From: NCEH01 sp043195095
GTDB taxonomy: Bacteria; Pseudomonadota; Alphaproteobacteria; Rhizobiales; Xanthobacteraceae
DNA: 64,000 nt
Assembly (NCBI RefSeq): GCF_043195095.1
Contig: NZ_JBAFWN010000001.1
Direction: 5' to 3' (one strand)
The notes under the pieces were generated by a model. The model was not told the DNA's origin, made no database searches, and saw only the letters and a program-made list of their open reading frames with translations. This document shows, piece by piece, positions 48,874 to 57,390 of this stretch. Position numbers and translations under genes: made by a program. Within the stretch, counting starts at the first letter, position 1, and each line of letters opens with the position of its first letter.

Positions 48874-49650
48874 TCAGTGGGGGCGCGCACCGCCCTCGGC
48901 GTGGCCTCCGGCCCCGTTCGACCGCGCCTTCGCGCGCCGGGCCAGCATGTTCAAGGCCTCCACACCGGTGGAGAAAGCCATGGCGGCATAGACATAGCCC
49001 TTGGGCACATGGGCGCCGAAGCCGTCGGCGATCAGCGTCATGCCGATCATGATGAGGAAGCCCAGCGCGAGCATGACCACCGTGGGATTGGCCTCGATGA
49101 AATGCGCCAGTGGATCGGCCGCGAGCATCATCACGCTCACCGCCACGATCACGGCGATGATCATGATGGGGATATGGTCCGTCATGCCCACCGCCGTAAT
49201 GATGCTGTCGACCGAGAACACGATGTCCAGCATCAGGATCTGGGCGATAGCGGCAGCAAAGCCGAGGGTCACCTTGCTGGTGCCGAACACGTCGTCATGG
49301 GGCGCGGGGTCGACCGTGTGATGGATTTCCTTGGTGGCCTTCCACACCAGGAACAGGCCGCCGGCGATCAGGATCATGTCGCGCCAGGAAAAGGCCTGGC
49401 CGAACACCGAGAACACCGGCTCGGTGAGCTGCACGATGATCGCCACCGTCCCCAGCAGCGCAAGGCGCAGCACCAGGGCGAGGCTGATGCCGATCCGCCG
49501 GGCCTTGGAGCGGTGCACCTCCGGCAGCTTGTTGGTGAGGATGGAGATGAACACCAGATTGTCGATGCCGAGCACGACCTCCATCGCCACCAGAGTGATG
49601 AGGGCCACCCAGGCCGCGGGATCGGCTGCCAATTGCAAAAGATAGTCCAT
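48874..49650 (-). CDS. TerC family membrane protein
   Basis: The 258-residue integral membrane protein has about seven to eight membrane segments and the TerC acidic motifs (MEVVLGIDNLVFI and MLDIVFSVDSIITAVG). Family members are linked to metal ion export, for example manganese, or tellurite resistance. The start at 49650 (MDYLLQL) is preceded by AGGTGAGTGATCC. Confidence 0.92.
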   Translation of the reverse strand: MDYLLQLAADPAAWVALITLVAMEVVLGIDNLVFISILTNKLPEVHRSKARRIGISLALVLRLALLGTVAIIVQLTEPVFSVFGQAFSWRDMILIAGGLFLVWKATKEIHHTVDPAPHDDVFGTSKVTLGFAAAIAQILMLDIVFSVDSIITAVGMTDHIPIMIIAVIVAVSVMMLAADPLAHFIEANPTVVMLALGFLIMIGMTLIADGFGAHVPKGYVYAAMAFSTGVEALNMLARRAKARSNGAGGHAEGGARPH

Positions 49651-50072
49651 GGATCACTCACCTGCCTTCGACGGATGAAACTTGTGACACGGCGCGCCGC
49701 GAACCGCGACGATCCGTGCGAACGGGGGAAGATGGGATTTGCGCGCCGGGGCGCCGGCCCGGACGGACACGGCGCGCGGCAAAGCCGCCCCGAGCCGACG
49801 GCGATGCGGATCGCGGCAGGCGGGAGCGGCGGCAAAAATGCGCGCGCGAAAATGCGTCAGAGGGTCGATCCAGGGCATTGGGCCTCTCGCCGGCAAAAAT
49901 GTCGGAAGAGATCCGACATCACGCACGCATTTTCATGCACGCGCCAGAGGGGCCCGGATCGTGAGACTATAGCTAGGGAGCCGAAGGCCGCTGGGCCAGA
50001 TCAGGACACGCGCGGCAGGATGTCGCAGCGTCAAGCCCAGCATCGGAAAACGGGGCGGCGGAACGGCACGCA
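49651..50072. other. terC leader region, no gene seen
   Basis: This stretch of about 420 bases upstream of terC has no supported gene. It contains the T-tailed hairpin at 49893-49919 on the minus strand and GC-rich inverted segments near 49740-49800. The yybP-ykoY manganese riboswitch consensus was looked for and not recognised. Confidence 0.6.
49893..49919 (-). terminator. T-tailed hairpin in terC leader
   Basis: On the minus strand the stem ATGTCGGA / TCCGACAT with a 5-base loop is followed by TTTTG. It is 240 bases upstream of the terC start and far from any gene it would end, so it might be an attenuator. Confidence 0.6.
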
Positions 50073-50102
50073 TAAAAAAACGGCCGGGAAATCCCGGCCG
50101 TT
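50073..50102 (-). terminator. Terminator of Tim44-domain gene
   Basis: On the minus strand AACGGCCGGGA / TCCCGGCCGTT forms an 11-bp stem with a tiny loop and is followed by seven T. It lies 30 bases after the stop at 50134. Confidence 0.93.
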
Positions 50103-50133
50103 CGTGTTGAATGGGATCGCCGATCGAGGGCGG

Positions 50134-51159
50134 TCAAACGTCCTGGATCGCCGAGAGCTTCCATTGCCCACCCTTGGGGCGCACGAAGGTCCACACCTCG
50201 GTGGTCTCGCTCACGGCATCGGTGCTGCCGGCGGCCAGAGCGCCGGTCGCGCGGTCGCGCATCAGGTCGCGGATCGCATAGCGCATGGCCACGGTCGCAT
50301 ATTCCAGATTGCCCTCGCGCCAGGCTTCGGAGAGGTCGCCCTGCAGCAGCTTCACGTCGCTCACGTCGTTGCGCACGCCGCGGGCCGCATTGTCACGCAG
50401 CTCCTCGGAGAACACGGCGAGCACCTCCGGCGTCGTGCGCTCGGCGAGCGCGCCATGATCCTCGCGGGAGAAGGCGGCCTGAATTTCGGACAGCAGACGC
50501 TCGAACGCGTCGAGATCCTGCGGGCCGATGCCAAGCTCGTCTTTCACGCGGTTGGCCGGGGCCGGCTCCTGCGGCACCGGGCGCGGAGCCGCGCCGCCGA
50601 TTCCACCGAGACCGCCGAGCGCGCTGCGCCCATTAGCCGGCCCGGCGGGACGCGACGGACCGCCGAACATGCTGTCGCGCGATAGTGGCCCGGGGAAGGG
50701 CGCCCCCGCGCCAGCCGGCCGGGGCTGCTGGCGACGGTTCGCGAAAAAGCGCATGGCGAGGAACACGAGGCCGCCGACCAGGGCCACCTGGAGCAGCAGG
50801 CCGAGGAAGCCCGACAGGCCGCCGAGGCCGCCACCGAACAACATGCCCACCAAGCCGCCGATCAGCAATCCACGCATCAGCGCGCCGCCGAACCCGCTGC
50901 CGAACATGCCGCCCGGACGCGCCGCAGTGGCCGCGCCGGCGGTGTTCATGCCGGGCTGGGGCTGGGGCGTTATGGACCGCTGGATCGGCGCCGCGCCGGG
51001 CGCCGTCTTGGTCGCGGCGGGGGCCTGAAAGGTGCGTGTTCCCCGGCTGCCGAAGCCGCCGCCCTGGCGTGCGTCGGCATGATCCACCATCGTCAATGTC
51101 ACCGCCGAGGCGAGAGCGAGAACGCCCATCAGGACCGGCATGCGCTTGAAAATCTTCAT
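50134..51159 (-). CDS. Tim44-like domain membrane protein
   Basis: The 341-residue protein has an N-terminal signal/membrane segment (VLMGVLALASAVTLTMV), a Gly/Pro-rich linker and two hydrophobic glycine-rich segments near residues 105-150. The C-terminal Tim44-like domain (ERLLSEIQAAFSREDHGAL, TEVWTFVRPKGGQWKLSAIQ) follows. Family members are mostly uncharacterised envelope proteins. The start at 51159 (MKIFKRM) is preferred to the longer frame; GAGGGTGAA precedes it. Confidence 0.88.
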   Translation of the reverse strand: MKIFKRMPVLMGVLALASAVTLTMVDHADARQGGGFGSRGTRTFQAPAATKTAPGAAPIQRSITPQPQPGMNTAGAATAARPGGMFGSGFGGALMRGLLIGGLVGMLFGGGLGGLSGFLGLLLQVALVGGLVFLAMRFFANRRQQPRPAGAGAPFPGPLSRDSMFGGPSRPAGPANGRSALGGLGGIGGAAPRPVPQEPAPANRVKDELGIGPQDLDAFERLLSEIQAAFSREDHGALAERTTPEVLAVFSEELRDNAARGVRNDVSDVKLLQGDLSEAWREGNLEYATVAMRYAIRDLMRDRATGALAAGSTDAVSETTEVWTFVRPKGGQWKLSAIQDV

Positions 51160-51268
51160 TTCACCCTCGAAAGGAACCACCCGCAGTCCGCCCCGGCCCC
51201 TCCGCTTATCCAGGAGATGACCTAACGGCAGATGGGTGGCATATGGGGATCGATTTGTGGCTTTGTCA

Positions 51269-51300
51269 GGGGGTGGCACGCGGCCACCCCGTTATTTTTG
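51269..51300. terminator. Hairpin downstream of ABC exporter gene
   Basis: The stem GGGGTGGC / GCCACCCC has a 5-base loop, and GTTATTTTT follows on the plus strand. It lies 17 bases past the end of the minus-strand ABC gene. The T-tract favours the plus direction, where no gene ends, so its role is unclear. Confidence 0.5.
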
Positions 51301-51306
51301 CATCCC

Positions 51307-53124
51307 TCAGGCGGCCAGCCCCTTCACGAGGTCCAGCGCCTGGCGCTCGAACAGCCGGCGATAAAGGCCGTTTTCGCGCGCGACGAGCGCGTCGTGGTCG
51401 CCCTCCTCCACGATCCGCCCCTTGTCGAACACCAGCAGGCGGTCGAGCGCCCGCACCGTGGACAAACGGTGCGCGATGACGAGCGTGGTGCGCCCTACCA
51501 TCAGCCGCTCCATCGCCTCCTGGATCAGCGCCTCGGATTCCGAATCGAGGCTGGAGGTGGCCTCGTCCAGGATCAGGATGCGCGCATCGGCGAGGAACGC
51601 CCGGGCGATGGCCACCCTCTGACGCTCGCCGCCAGAAAGCTTCACGCCCCGCTCGCCCACCAGCGTGCCATAGCCGCGCGGCAGGCGGTCTATGAAGCCG
51701 CTGGCATTGGCCAGCGCCGCCGCCCGCTCGATCTCGGCGCGCGTGGCGTCGGGCCGGCCGTAGGCGATGTTCTCGGCCAGCGAGCGATGGAACAGGATCG
51801 GCTCCTGCGCCACCACCGCGATCGAGCGCCGCAGCGAGCCCTGCTGCACGTCGCGCACATCCTGCCCGTCCACCAGCACCCGGCCGCCGGTCACGTCGTG
51901 CAGCCGCTGGATCAGCTTCACGAACGTGGTCTTGCCGGAGCCGGAATGACCCACGAGGCCCACCCGCTCGCCGGCGTCGATGGAGAGCGAGAGGTTGTCG
52001 TAGAGCGGCTTCTCGTGGCCCTGGTAATGGAAACGCACATTCTCGAAGGCGATGGCGCCCTGGTCCACCCGCGCTGGCACCGCGCCCGCCTTGTCGGCGA
52101 TGGCGATCGGGGTCTGGTGCAGTTCCACCAGTTCCTCCATCTCGTTCACCGAGCGCTGGAGATTGTGCACATGCATGCCCACCTCGCGCAGATAGCCGTG
52201 CACCACAAATTCAGTAGTGAGCACATAGGCGACGTCGCCAGGGCTCGCCTGCCCGTTCCACCACAGCAGCAGCGCGGTGCCGATGATGCCGGTCTGCAAG
52301 GCCAGCAGCGCCACCAGCTGCGCGGTGCCGCTCCAGGTGGCGGCCCGCCAGGTGCGGGTGGTGCGGGCGTTCCATTTGGCGAGCACGCCGGCCAGCCGCG
52401 CCTCCTCGCGCGCCTCGGTGCCGAAGCCCTTCACAACCGCATTGCAGCTCACCGCATCGGCGAGCGTGCCGCCCACCTTGGTGTCCCAGGCATTGGAGAG
52501 CCGCGCCGCCGGCGCCACATAGGCGGTGGAGAGCAGCAGCGTCATGGCCACATAGAGCACCGCTCCCGTGCCCACCAGTAGCCCCATGACCGGCCAATAG
52601 AGCCCGAGCACGAGCGCCGAGCCCGCCAGCACCACCAGTGAGGGCAGAAGCGCCATCACGATGGTGTCGTTCAGCAGGTCGAGCGACCACATGCCCCGCG
52701 AGATCTTCCGCACGGTCGAGCCGGCGAATGAATTCGCGTGCCAATCGGAAGAGAAGCGCTGCACCCGGGCGAAGGCGTCGGCGGCGATATCGGACATCAT
52801 GCGCAGGGTCAGCGTGACGATGCCCATGAAGGCGAAATGGCGCACCACCACCGTCACCGCGCCGAGCGCGAGAATGGCGAGGAACGCGTTTAGCGCCACC
52901 GCCCGCGCGGCGAGGCGCACCGTCTCGGCACCGCCCTGGGCGGCAGACAGGGCATCCACCAGGCGGCCGACGAAGATCGGCACCAGCACCTCGCCCAGGG
53001 TCGCCACCAGCATGCCCACCATGATGGCGGCAAGCAGGGTCGGCCGGCGGCGCCAATGGCCCCAGAGAAACGCGAAGACGGTGCGGAACGTGTCCGCCCG
53101 CTTGTGTGAACCGAAAAACGACAT
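51307..53124 (-). CDS. ABC exporter, fused membrane and ATPase domains
   Basis: The 605-residue half-transporter has six membrane segments (about residues 25-320) and a C-terminal ATPase with Walker A GHSGSGKT, signature LSGGERQRVAIARAF, Walker B ILILDEATSSLD and H-loop IAHRLST. It should dimerise to export a lipid, peptide or drug; the substrate is not readable. The start at 53124 (MSFFGSHKRAD) is preferred to the longer frame. Confidence 0.92.
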   Translation of the reverse strand: MSFFGSHKRADTFRTVFAFLWGHWRRRPTLLAAIMVGMLVATLGEVLVPIFVGRLVDALSAAQGGAETVRLAARAVALNAFLAILALGAVTVVVRHFAFMGIVTLTLRMMSDIAADAFARVQRFSSDWHANSFAGSTVRKISRGMWSLDLLNDTIVMALLPSLVVLAGSALVLGLYWPVMGLLVGTGAVLYVAMTLLLSTAYVAPAARLSNAWDTKVGGTLADAVSCNAVVKGFGTEAREEARLAGVLAKWNARTTRTWRAATWSGTAQLVALLALQTGIIGTALLLWWNGQASPGDVAYVLTTEFVVHGYLREVGMHVHNLQRSVNEMEELVELHQTPIAIADKAGAVPARVDQGAIAFENVRFHYQGHEKPLYDNLSLSIDAGERVGLVGHSGSGKTTFVKLIQRLHDVTGGRVLVDGQDVRDVQQGSLRRSIAVVAQEPILFHRSLAENIAYGRPDATRAEIERAAALANASGFIDRLPRGYGTLVGERGVKLSGGERQRVAIARAFLADARILILDEATSSLDSESEALIQEAMERLMVGRTTLVIAHRLSTVRALDRLLVFDKGRIVEEGDHDALVARENGLYRRLFERQALDLVKGLAA

Positions 53125-53550
53125 GGCAGACTTCCGGTCGCGCCTGTGCGCAGGACCGGCCTCTGGTGGAGACGAGGAACGGACGCGACGCGCCAAAGCG
53201 AGCGCAGGTCGCAAATCCGATGGGAGAGGAGTGTGCGCCGGGGGCGCGGAAACGGAGCTAGCGGGCCGTGGTCCGAGCGATCGTTTCGGGAATCGGCGAA
53301 CGGCGGCCGAGCGCGATAAACTGCTTCATCCTGTGGCCTCCCTGTTCGCGATGGACATATGGCTACGCTAGAGAAGCGGCATAAAAAGGGCAAGGCGCGC
53401 CGCTAAAGGGCGGCCAGCGATACCTTTGCGGCAGCGCCGCAATTTGTGTCGCGCCGCCGCACCCGGCGCGCCCCTTTCCCCTTGGAGGGGCCGGGACGAA
53501 GCGCTAATGTCGCGCGGATTCAGGCCGGCGATGACGGACAAGGCACAGCC
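53125..53550. other. Spacer between divergent genes
   Basis: The 426-base GC-rich spacer lies between the ABC exporter and the zinc-finger gene. Frames here lack ribosome sites and recognisable domains. An imperfect palindrome is seen around 53470-53500 (CCCCTTTCCCCTTGGAGGGG). No clear promoter was found. Confidence 0.55.
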
Positions 53551-53802
53551 ATGGCAGCCCACAGCATTCCCCATTTCTGCAACGATCTCGGCGTAACCGT
53601 GGTCGAGGTCGGCGCGAAAGAATTCATGTGCATCGGCGCCCGGCCGCCGTTCGATCATCCCCACATCTTCATCGACATGGGCGATGAGACGGAGGCGGTG
53701 TGCTCCTATTGCTCCACCCTCTATCGCTTTAATCCGGCGCTCCACGCCGACGAGGCCAAGCCCGAGGGCTGCGTATGGGAGCAGCGGCCGGTCGCCGCCT
53801 GA
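53551..53802 (+). CDS. CHCC-type zinc-finger protein
   Basis: The 83-residue protein matches the zf-CHCC family related to complex I subunit NDUFS6. Ligands are visible in the pattern C...H-P-H...C-S-Y-C (FDHPHIFIDMGDETEAVCSYC region). The start at 53551 (MAAHSIPHF) is preferred to the long frame from 53446. It lies 6 bases before the monooxygenase gene. Confidence 0.88.
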   Translation: MAAHSIPHFCNDLGVTVVEVGAKEFMCIGARPPFDHPHIFIDMGDETEAVCSYCSTLYRFNPALHADEAKPEGCVWEQRPVAA

Positions 53803-53808
53803 TCGCCC

Positions 53809-54972
53809 ATGACATCCCCTGTCGCGCGCAGCGCCATCATCGTCGGTGCGGGAATCGGCGGGCTGGCTTGCGCCATCGCCCTGCGCCGCGCGGGGTTGTC
53901 CGTGCGCGTGCTGGAACAGGCGGAGGCGCTGGAGGAAGTCGGCGCCGGCCTCCAGCTCACGCCCAATGCCACGCGGGTCCTGCGCGATCTGGATCTGTTG
54001 CCGGCGCTGGAAGCGGTGGCGATCGCTCCCGACGCGCTGGAAGTGCGCGACGGGCGCAGCGATTCCGTCATCGCCCATTGCCCTTATGACGCCGCCACCG
54101 CCCGCTTCGGCGCACCGTTCCTGGTGGTGCATCGTGCCGACCTGCACCGCGTGCTGAGCGAGGCCGCGCGCGCGGCCGGTGCCGAGATCATGCTGGGGAC
54201 GCGGCTCGAAGGCGTGGAAGCCGACGACAGCCAGGCCTCGGCGGTGGCCAACCGCGCCGGCGACCCGGTGCCGCTCGAAGCCGATTTGCTGGTGGGCGCG
54301 GATGGCATCCGCTCGGTGGTGCGGCCGCAGATCGGACTTTCGGCGGTGCCCGTGTTCGCGCAGCGCGTGGCCTATCGGGCCACCGTGCCCGTGGAACAGG
54401 GGCGCGCGCCGAACGTGGTGCAATTGTTTCTCGGCGCCGAGGCGCACCTCGTCACCTATCCCGTGCGGTCCGGCCGCGCCATCAATGTGGTGGCGGTGGT
54501 GCAGGAATCGCGTCCGGTCACCCGCTGGAGCGAGGAAGGCGACGCGAGCCGCGTGCATGCCGCCTTCGCCGAATGGGCCGAGCCGGTGCGCCGGCTGCTT
54601 GCCGCCGCCCCCTCTTTCCAATGCTGGGGCCTGTATGATCTCGATCCCCTGCCCCGCTGGGGCTCGGGGCGGGTGACGCTGCTGGGCGATGCCGCCCATG
54701 CCATGCTGCCGTTCCTCGCCCAGGGCGCCGCCCAGGCGATCGAGGACGCCGCCGCGCTCGCCGCCGAGCTGAACCGGGCCTCGAGCGTGACCGCCGCGCT
54801 GCGCGCCTATGAGACCGCGCGCCAGCCGCGTACCGCGCGCATCCAGCGCGACGCGCGCACCAACGGCACGGTCTATCATCTCTCCGGCCCGGCCAAATTT
54901 GCCCGCGACGCGCTGCTGCGCATCACTGCCGACCGGCTCATCGACCATTACGGCTGGATCTACGGCGCCTAG
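53809..54972 (+). CDS. FAD-dependent aromatic-type monooxygenase
   Basis: The 387-residue protein is a group A flavin monooxygenase. It has the GxGxxG motif in IIVGAGIGGLACAIAL, the DG motif in LLVGADGIRSVVR and the GD motif in LLGDAAHAMLPFLAQGAAQ. It resembles salicylate or 6-hydroxynicotinate hydroxylases; the substrate is unknown. It is closely linked to the zinc-finger gene upstream. Confidence 0.9.
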   Translation: MTSPVARSAIIVGAGIGGLACAIALRRAGLSVRVLEQAEALEEVGAGLQLTPNATRVLRDLDLLPALEAVAIAPDALEVRDGRSDSVIAHCPYDAATARFGAPFLVVHRADLHRVLSEAARAAGAEIMLGTRLEGVEADDSQASAVANRAGDPVPLEADLLVGADGIRSVVRPQIGLSAVPVFAQRVAYRATVPVEQGRAPNVVQLFLGAEAHLVTYPVRSGRAINVVAVVQESRPVTRWSEEGDASRVHAAFAEWAEPVRRLLAAAPSFQCWGLYDLDPLPRWGSGRVTLLGDAAHAMLPFLAQGAAQAIEDAAALAAELNRASSVTAALRAYETARQPRTARIQRDARTNGTVYHLSGPAKFARDALLRITADRLIDHYGWIYGA

Positions 54973-55054
54973 GGACAATTGACAGTCGGCGGCGTGGTGG
55001 AGCGTCGAGGCGCTGACGGCAATTGCACGCCATTGTCTTTCTTCGACCGGTCTT

Positions 55055-55182
55055 CATGGCCGGGCCTGTCCCGGCCATCCACGCCGAGCCACCGCGCGGG
55101 CCTTGAAACGCCGGTCCCAATGGGGCCGCGTGGATGCACGGGACAGGCCCGTGCATGACGATGCTCTTCTGCAATGGCCTCA
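55055..55182 (+). repeat. Dispersed palindromic repeat, tandem copy B
   Basis: Copy B starts CATGGCCGGGCCTGTCCCGG and contains the hairpin ATGCACGGG / CCCGTGCAT near its 3' part. It is repeated with 150-base spacing as copy C, and in part, inverted, at 48021-48092. Confidence 0.88.
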
Positions 55183-55204
55183 ACCCATAAATACGGTCCG
55201 GACG

Positions 55205-55333
55205 TCATGGCCGGGCCTGTCCCGGCCATCCACACCGAGCCACCCGCGCGGGCCTTGAAACGCCGGTGCTAATGGGGCCGCGTGGATGCACGGGAGACGC
55301 CCGTGCAGGACGATGCCCTGCTGCAATGGCCTC
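55205..55333 (+). repeat. Dispersed palindromic repeat, tandem copy C
   Basis: Copy C matches copy B over its whole length with few changes. The second hairpin arm is altered (ACGGGAGACGCCCGT), so its stem is weaker. It ends just before the treZ stop. Confidence 0.88.
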
Positions 55334-55337
55334 GACT

Positions 55338-57167
55338 TTAAGCGCCGGCCACGCACCAGCGCACGGACCAAGGCGCCGCGCGGCCGTCCTCGAACGTGCC
55401 CTCGGTCCAGATCACGGCGCCCGCCGGGGGGCTGAAGCCCTCCTGCGCGGCGGCGGAAAGATTGGCCGCGAGGCAGAGCCGCCGGCCGTCCTCCAGCGTC
55501 CACGCCACCTCCACCGCCGCCCGGCCAACCACCCGCGTGGCGGACAGGCGCCCGGTCAACAGAGGCAGAAGCGGCCACACATGCTCGCGCCGCGCGGCGA
55601 TGACGTGGCGATACCAGTCCAGCCAATCCATGTGCTCGGCCAGGTCGCGGTCGGACCATTCGAGCTTGGAGGCGAGGAAGGTGGATTGCGCGACCGGATC
55701 GGGAATGCGCTCGCGCATGTCGGGATCTCGAAAGGCGGGAAAGCGGGCAAATTCCGCCCGGCGCCCGGCGCGCACCGCCTCGGCCAGATCTCCATCGAAG
55801 CCGCAAAAGAACAGGAACGGCTGCGGGGCCGCCCATTCCTCGCCCATGAACAACATGGGAATCTGCGGACCGAGGAGATAGAGCGCCGCCGCCGCCCGCA
55901 CCGCTTCACGCGGCGCCAGGGCGGTGATGCGCTCGCCGAAGGCACGGTTGCCGATCTGGTCGTGGTTTTGCAGGAAGGCGACGAAGGCGATGGAGGCGAG
56001 GTGCGCGCTCGGTTCGCCCCGCTCGGAGCCGCGATAGGGCATGTGTTCCCCCTGGAACACGAAGCCTTCCGCCAGGGCCCGGCCGAGCTTTTCGGTGTCA
56101 CCCGCATAATCGGCGTAATAGCCTTCCGCCTCCCCCGTGATGGCGGCATGCACGGCATGGTGCACGTCGTCGTTCCATTGGGCGGTGAAGCGGGTCGAGG
56201 GGTCGCCTTCCAGAAGGTGCGCCTCGTTGGCCTCGTTCTCGACGATGAGATGCACATGCCGGCCCTGGCAGGCGGCGCGCACGCGCCGTTCCAGCTCATT
56301 GAGGAAGCGGTCGGCGCTGTCGTCCAAAATGGCGTGCACGGCATCCAGCCGCAGCCCGTCCATATGAAATTCCTCAAGCCAATACAGGGCATTGTGGATC
56401 ATGAAATCGCGCACGACCGCGCTGTTTGGTCCGTCGAAATTCAGCCCGGCGCCCCAGGGCGTCTGGTGGCGATCGGTGAAGAAGCAGGGGGCATAGGCGT
56501 GCAGGTAATTCCCGTCCGGCCCGAAATGATTATAGACCACGTCGAGGATCACCATGAGCCCGCGGGCGTGGGCGGCATCCACGAAGGCGCGCAGGTCCTC
56601 GGGCCGGCCGTAGGAACTGTCCGGCGCGTAGAAGAGCACGCCGTCATAGCCCCAGTTCCGGCCTCCGGGAAAATCCGCCACCGGCATGATCTCGACCGCG
56701 GTGATCCCGAGTTCCACCAGATCGTCGAGCCGTTCGGTCGCGGCGCGAAACGTGCCCTCGGAGGTGAAGGCCCCGATGTGCAGTTCGTAAATGATCGCCT
56801 CATGCCAGGGGCGGCCGTGCCAATCCGTATCGCGCCAGACGTAGCGGGCGGGGTCGATCACCTCGCTCGGGCCGTGGGCATCCTCCGGCTGGTGGCGTGA
56901 GGCCGGGTCCGGCACCATCAGCCCGTCTTCCAGCTGGAAGCGATAGCGCGTTCCCGCGCCGGCCGCCGGAGTCACGCATTGGTGCCAGCCGTCGGGGGTG
57001 CGATGCATCGGTGAGGCGCGGGCTTCATCGAGCACCAGCATCACCCGCTGCTGCGCCGGCGCAAACAGGCGGAACCGCACCGCACCCGTCTCGATCTGCG
57101 CGCCGAACGGCATGGCATGGCCGCGCGGGGCATCCGAAGCGACGTCTGGGGGAACGAAACTGTTCAT
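55338..57167 (-). CDS. treZ: Maltooligosyltrehalose trehalohydrolase
   Basis: TreZ (609 residues) releases trehalose from maltooligosyltrehalose. It has an N-terminal E-set domain, then a GH13 barrel with DVVYNHFGPDGNYL, nucleophile Asp in DGLRLDAVHAI, acid Glu in LIVENEAN and LQNHDQIGNRA, then a C-terminal beta domain. The start at 57167 (MNSFVPPDV) has a weak ribosome site; MPFGAQIE further in is an alternative. TreY is not in view and may lie elsewhere. Confidence 0.93.
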   Translation of the reverse strand: MNSFVPPDVASDAPRGHAMPFGAQIETGAVRFRLFAPAQQRVMLVLDEARASPMHRTPDGWHQCVTPAAGAGTRYRFQLEDGLMVPDPASRHQPEDAHGPSEVIDPARYVWRDTDWHGRPWHEAIIYELHIGAFTSEGTFRAATERLDDLVELGITAVEIMPVADFPGGRNWGYDGVLFYAPDSSYGRPEDLRAFVDAAHARGLMVILDVVYNHFGPDGNYLHAYAPCFFTDRHQTPWGAGLNFDGPNSAVVRDFMIHNALYWLEEFHMDGLRLDAVHAILDDSADRFLNELERRVRAACQGRHVHLIVENEANEAHLLEGDPSTRFTAQWNDDVHHAVHAAITGEAEGYYADYAGDTEKLGRALAEGFVFQGEHMPYRGSERGEPSAHLASIAFVAFLQNHDQIGNRAFGERITALAPREAVRAAAALYLLGPQIPMLFMGEEWAAPQPFLFFCGFDGDLAEAVRAGRRAEFARFPAFRDPDMRERIPDPVAQSTFLASKLEWSDRDLAEHMDWLDWYRHVIAARREHVWPLLPLLTGRLSATRVVGRAAVEVAWTLEDGRRLCLAANLSAAAQEGFSPPAGAVIWTEGTFEDGRAAPWSVRWCVAGA

Positions 57168-57228
57168 GCTGGCGATACCCGGACGGTTCGGGAGGTGTCG
57201 CGGGCCCGTGCGCCCGCCTCCTCTATTC

Positions 57229-57252
57229 AACCTTCGCCGCACGGCGAAGGTT
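57229..57252. other. Perfect hairpin in treZ / ABC-F divergent region
   Basis: A 10-bp perfect inverted repeat (AACCTTCGCC / GGCGAAGGTT) with a 4-base gap lies between two divergent genes. It has no T-tail, so it may be an operator rather than a terminator. Confidence 0.45.
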
Positions 57253-57390
57253 CCGACCTACCGTGCGGCCGCGGCGCCCGATCGGCCCGCGGGCGGTCTC
57301 GTTCGGGCCATGCCTTTTCGTATCGCTTTTTCCCGTTCCGGGGCGCTTTTTCTTGCCCTTCGCCTTCGCGCCTGCGAGAAGGCAGGCATC

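Larger units (their letters stand above)
54973..55337. other. Repeat-filled intergenic region
   Basis: This 365-base region after the monooxygenase is mostly made of two copies of a palindromic repeat (listed separately). No gene is supported. Confidence 0.75.

Noticed and set aside
49651..50072. yybP-ykoY manganese riboswitch upstream of terC
   Set aside because: The conserved loop sequences of that motif were not found when reading the minus strand.
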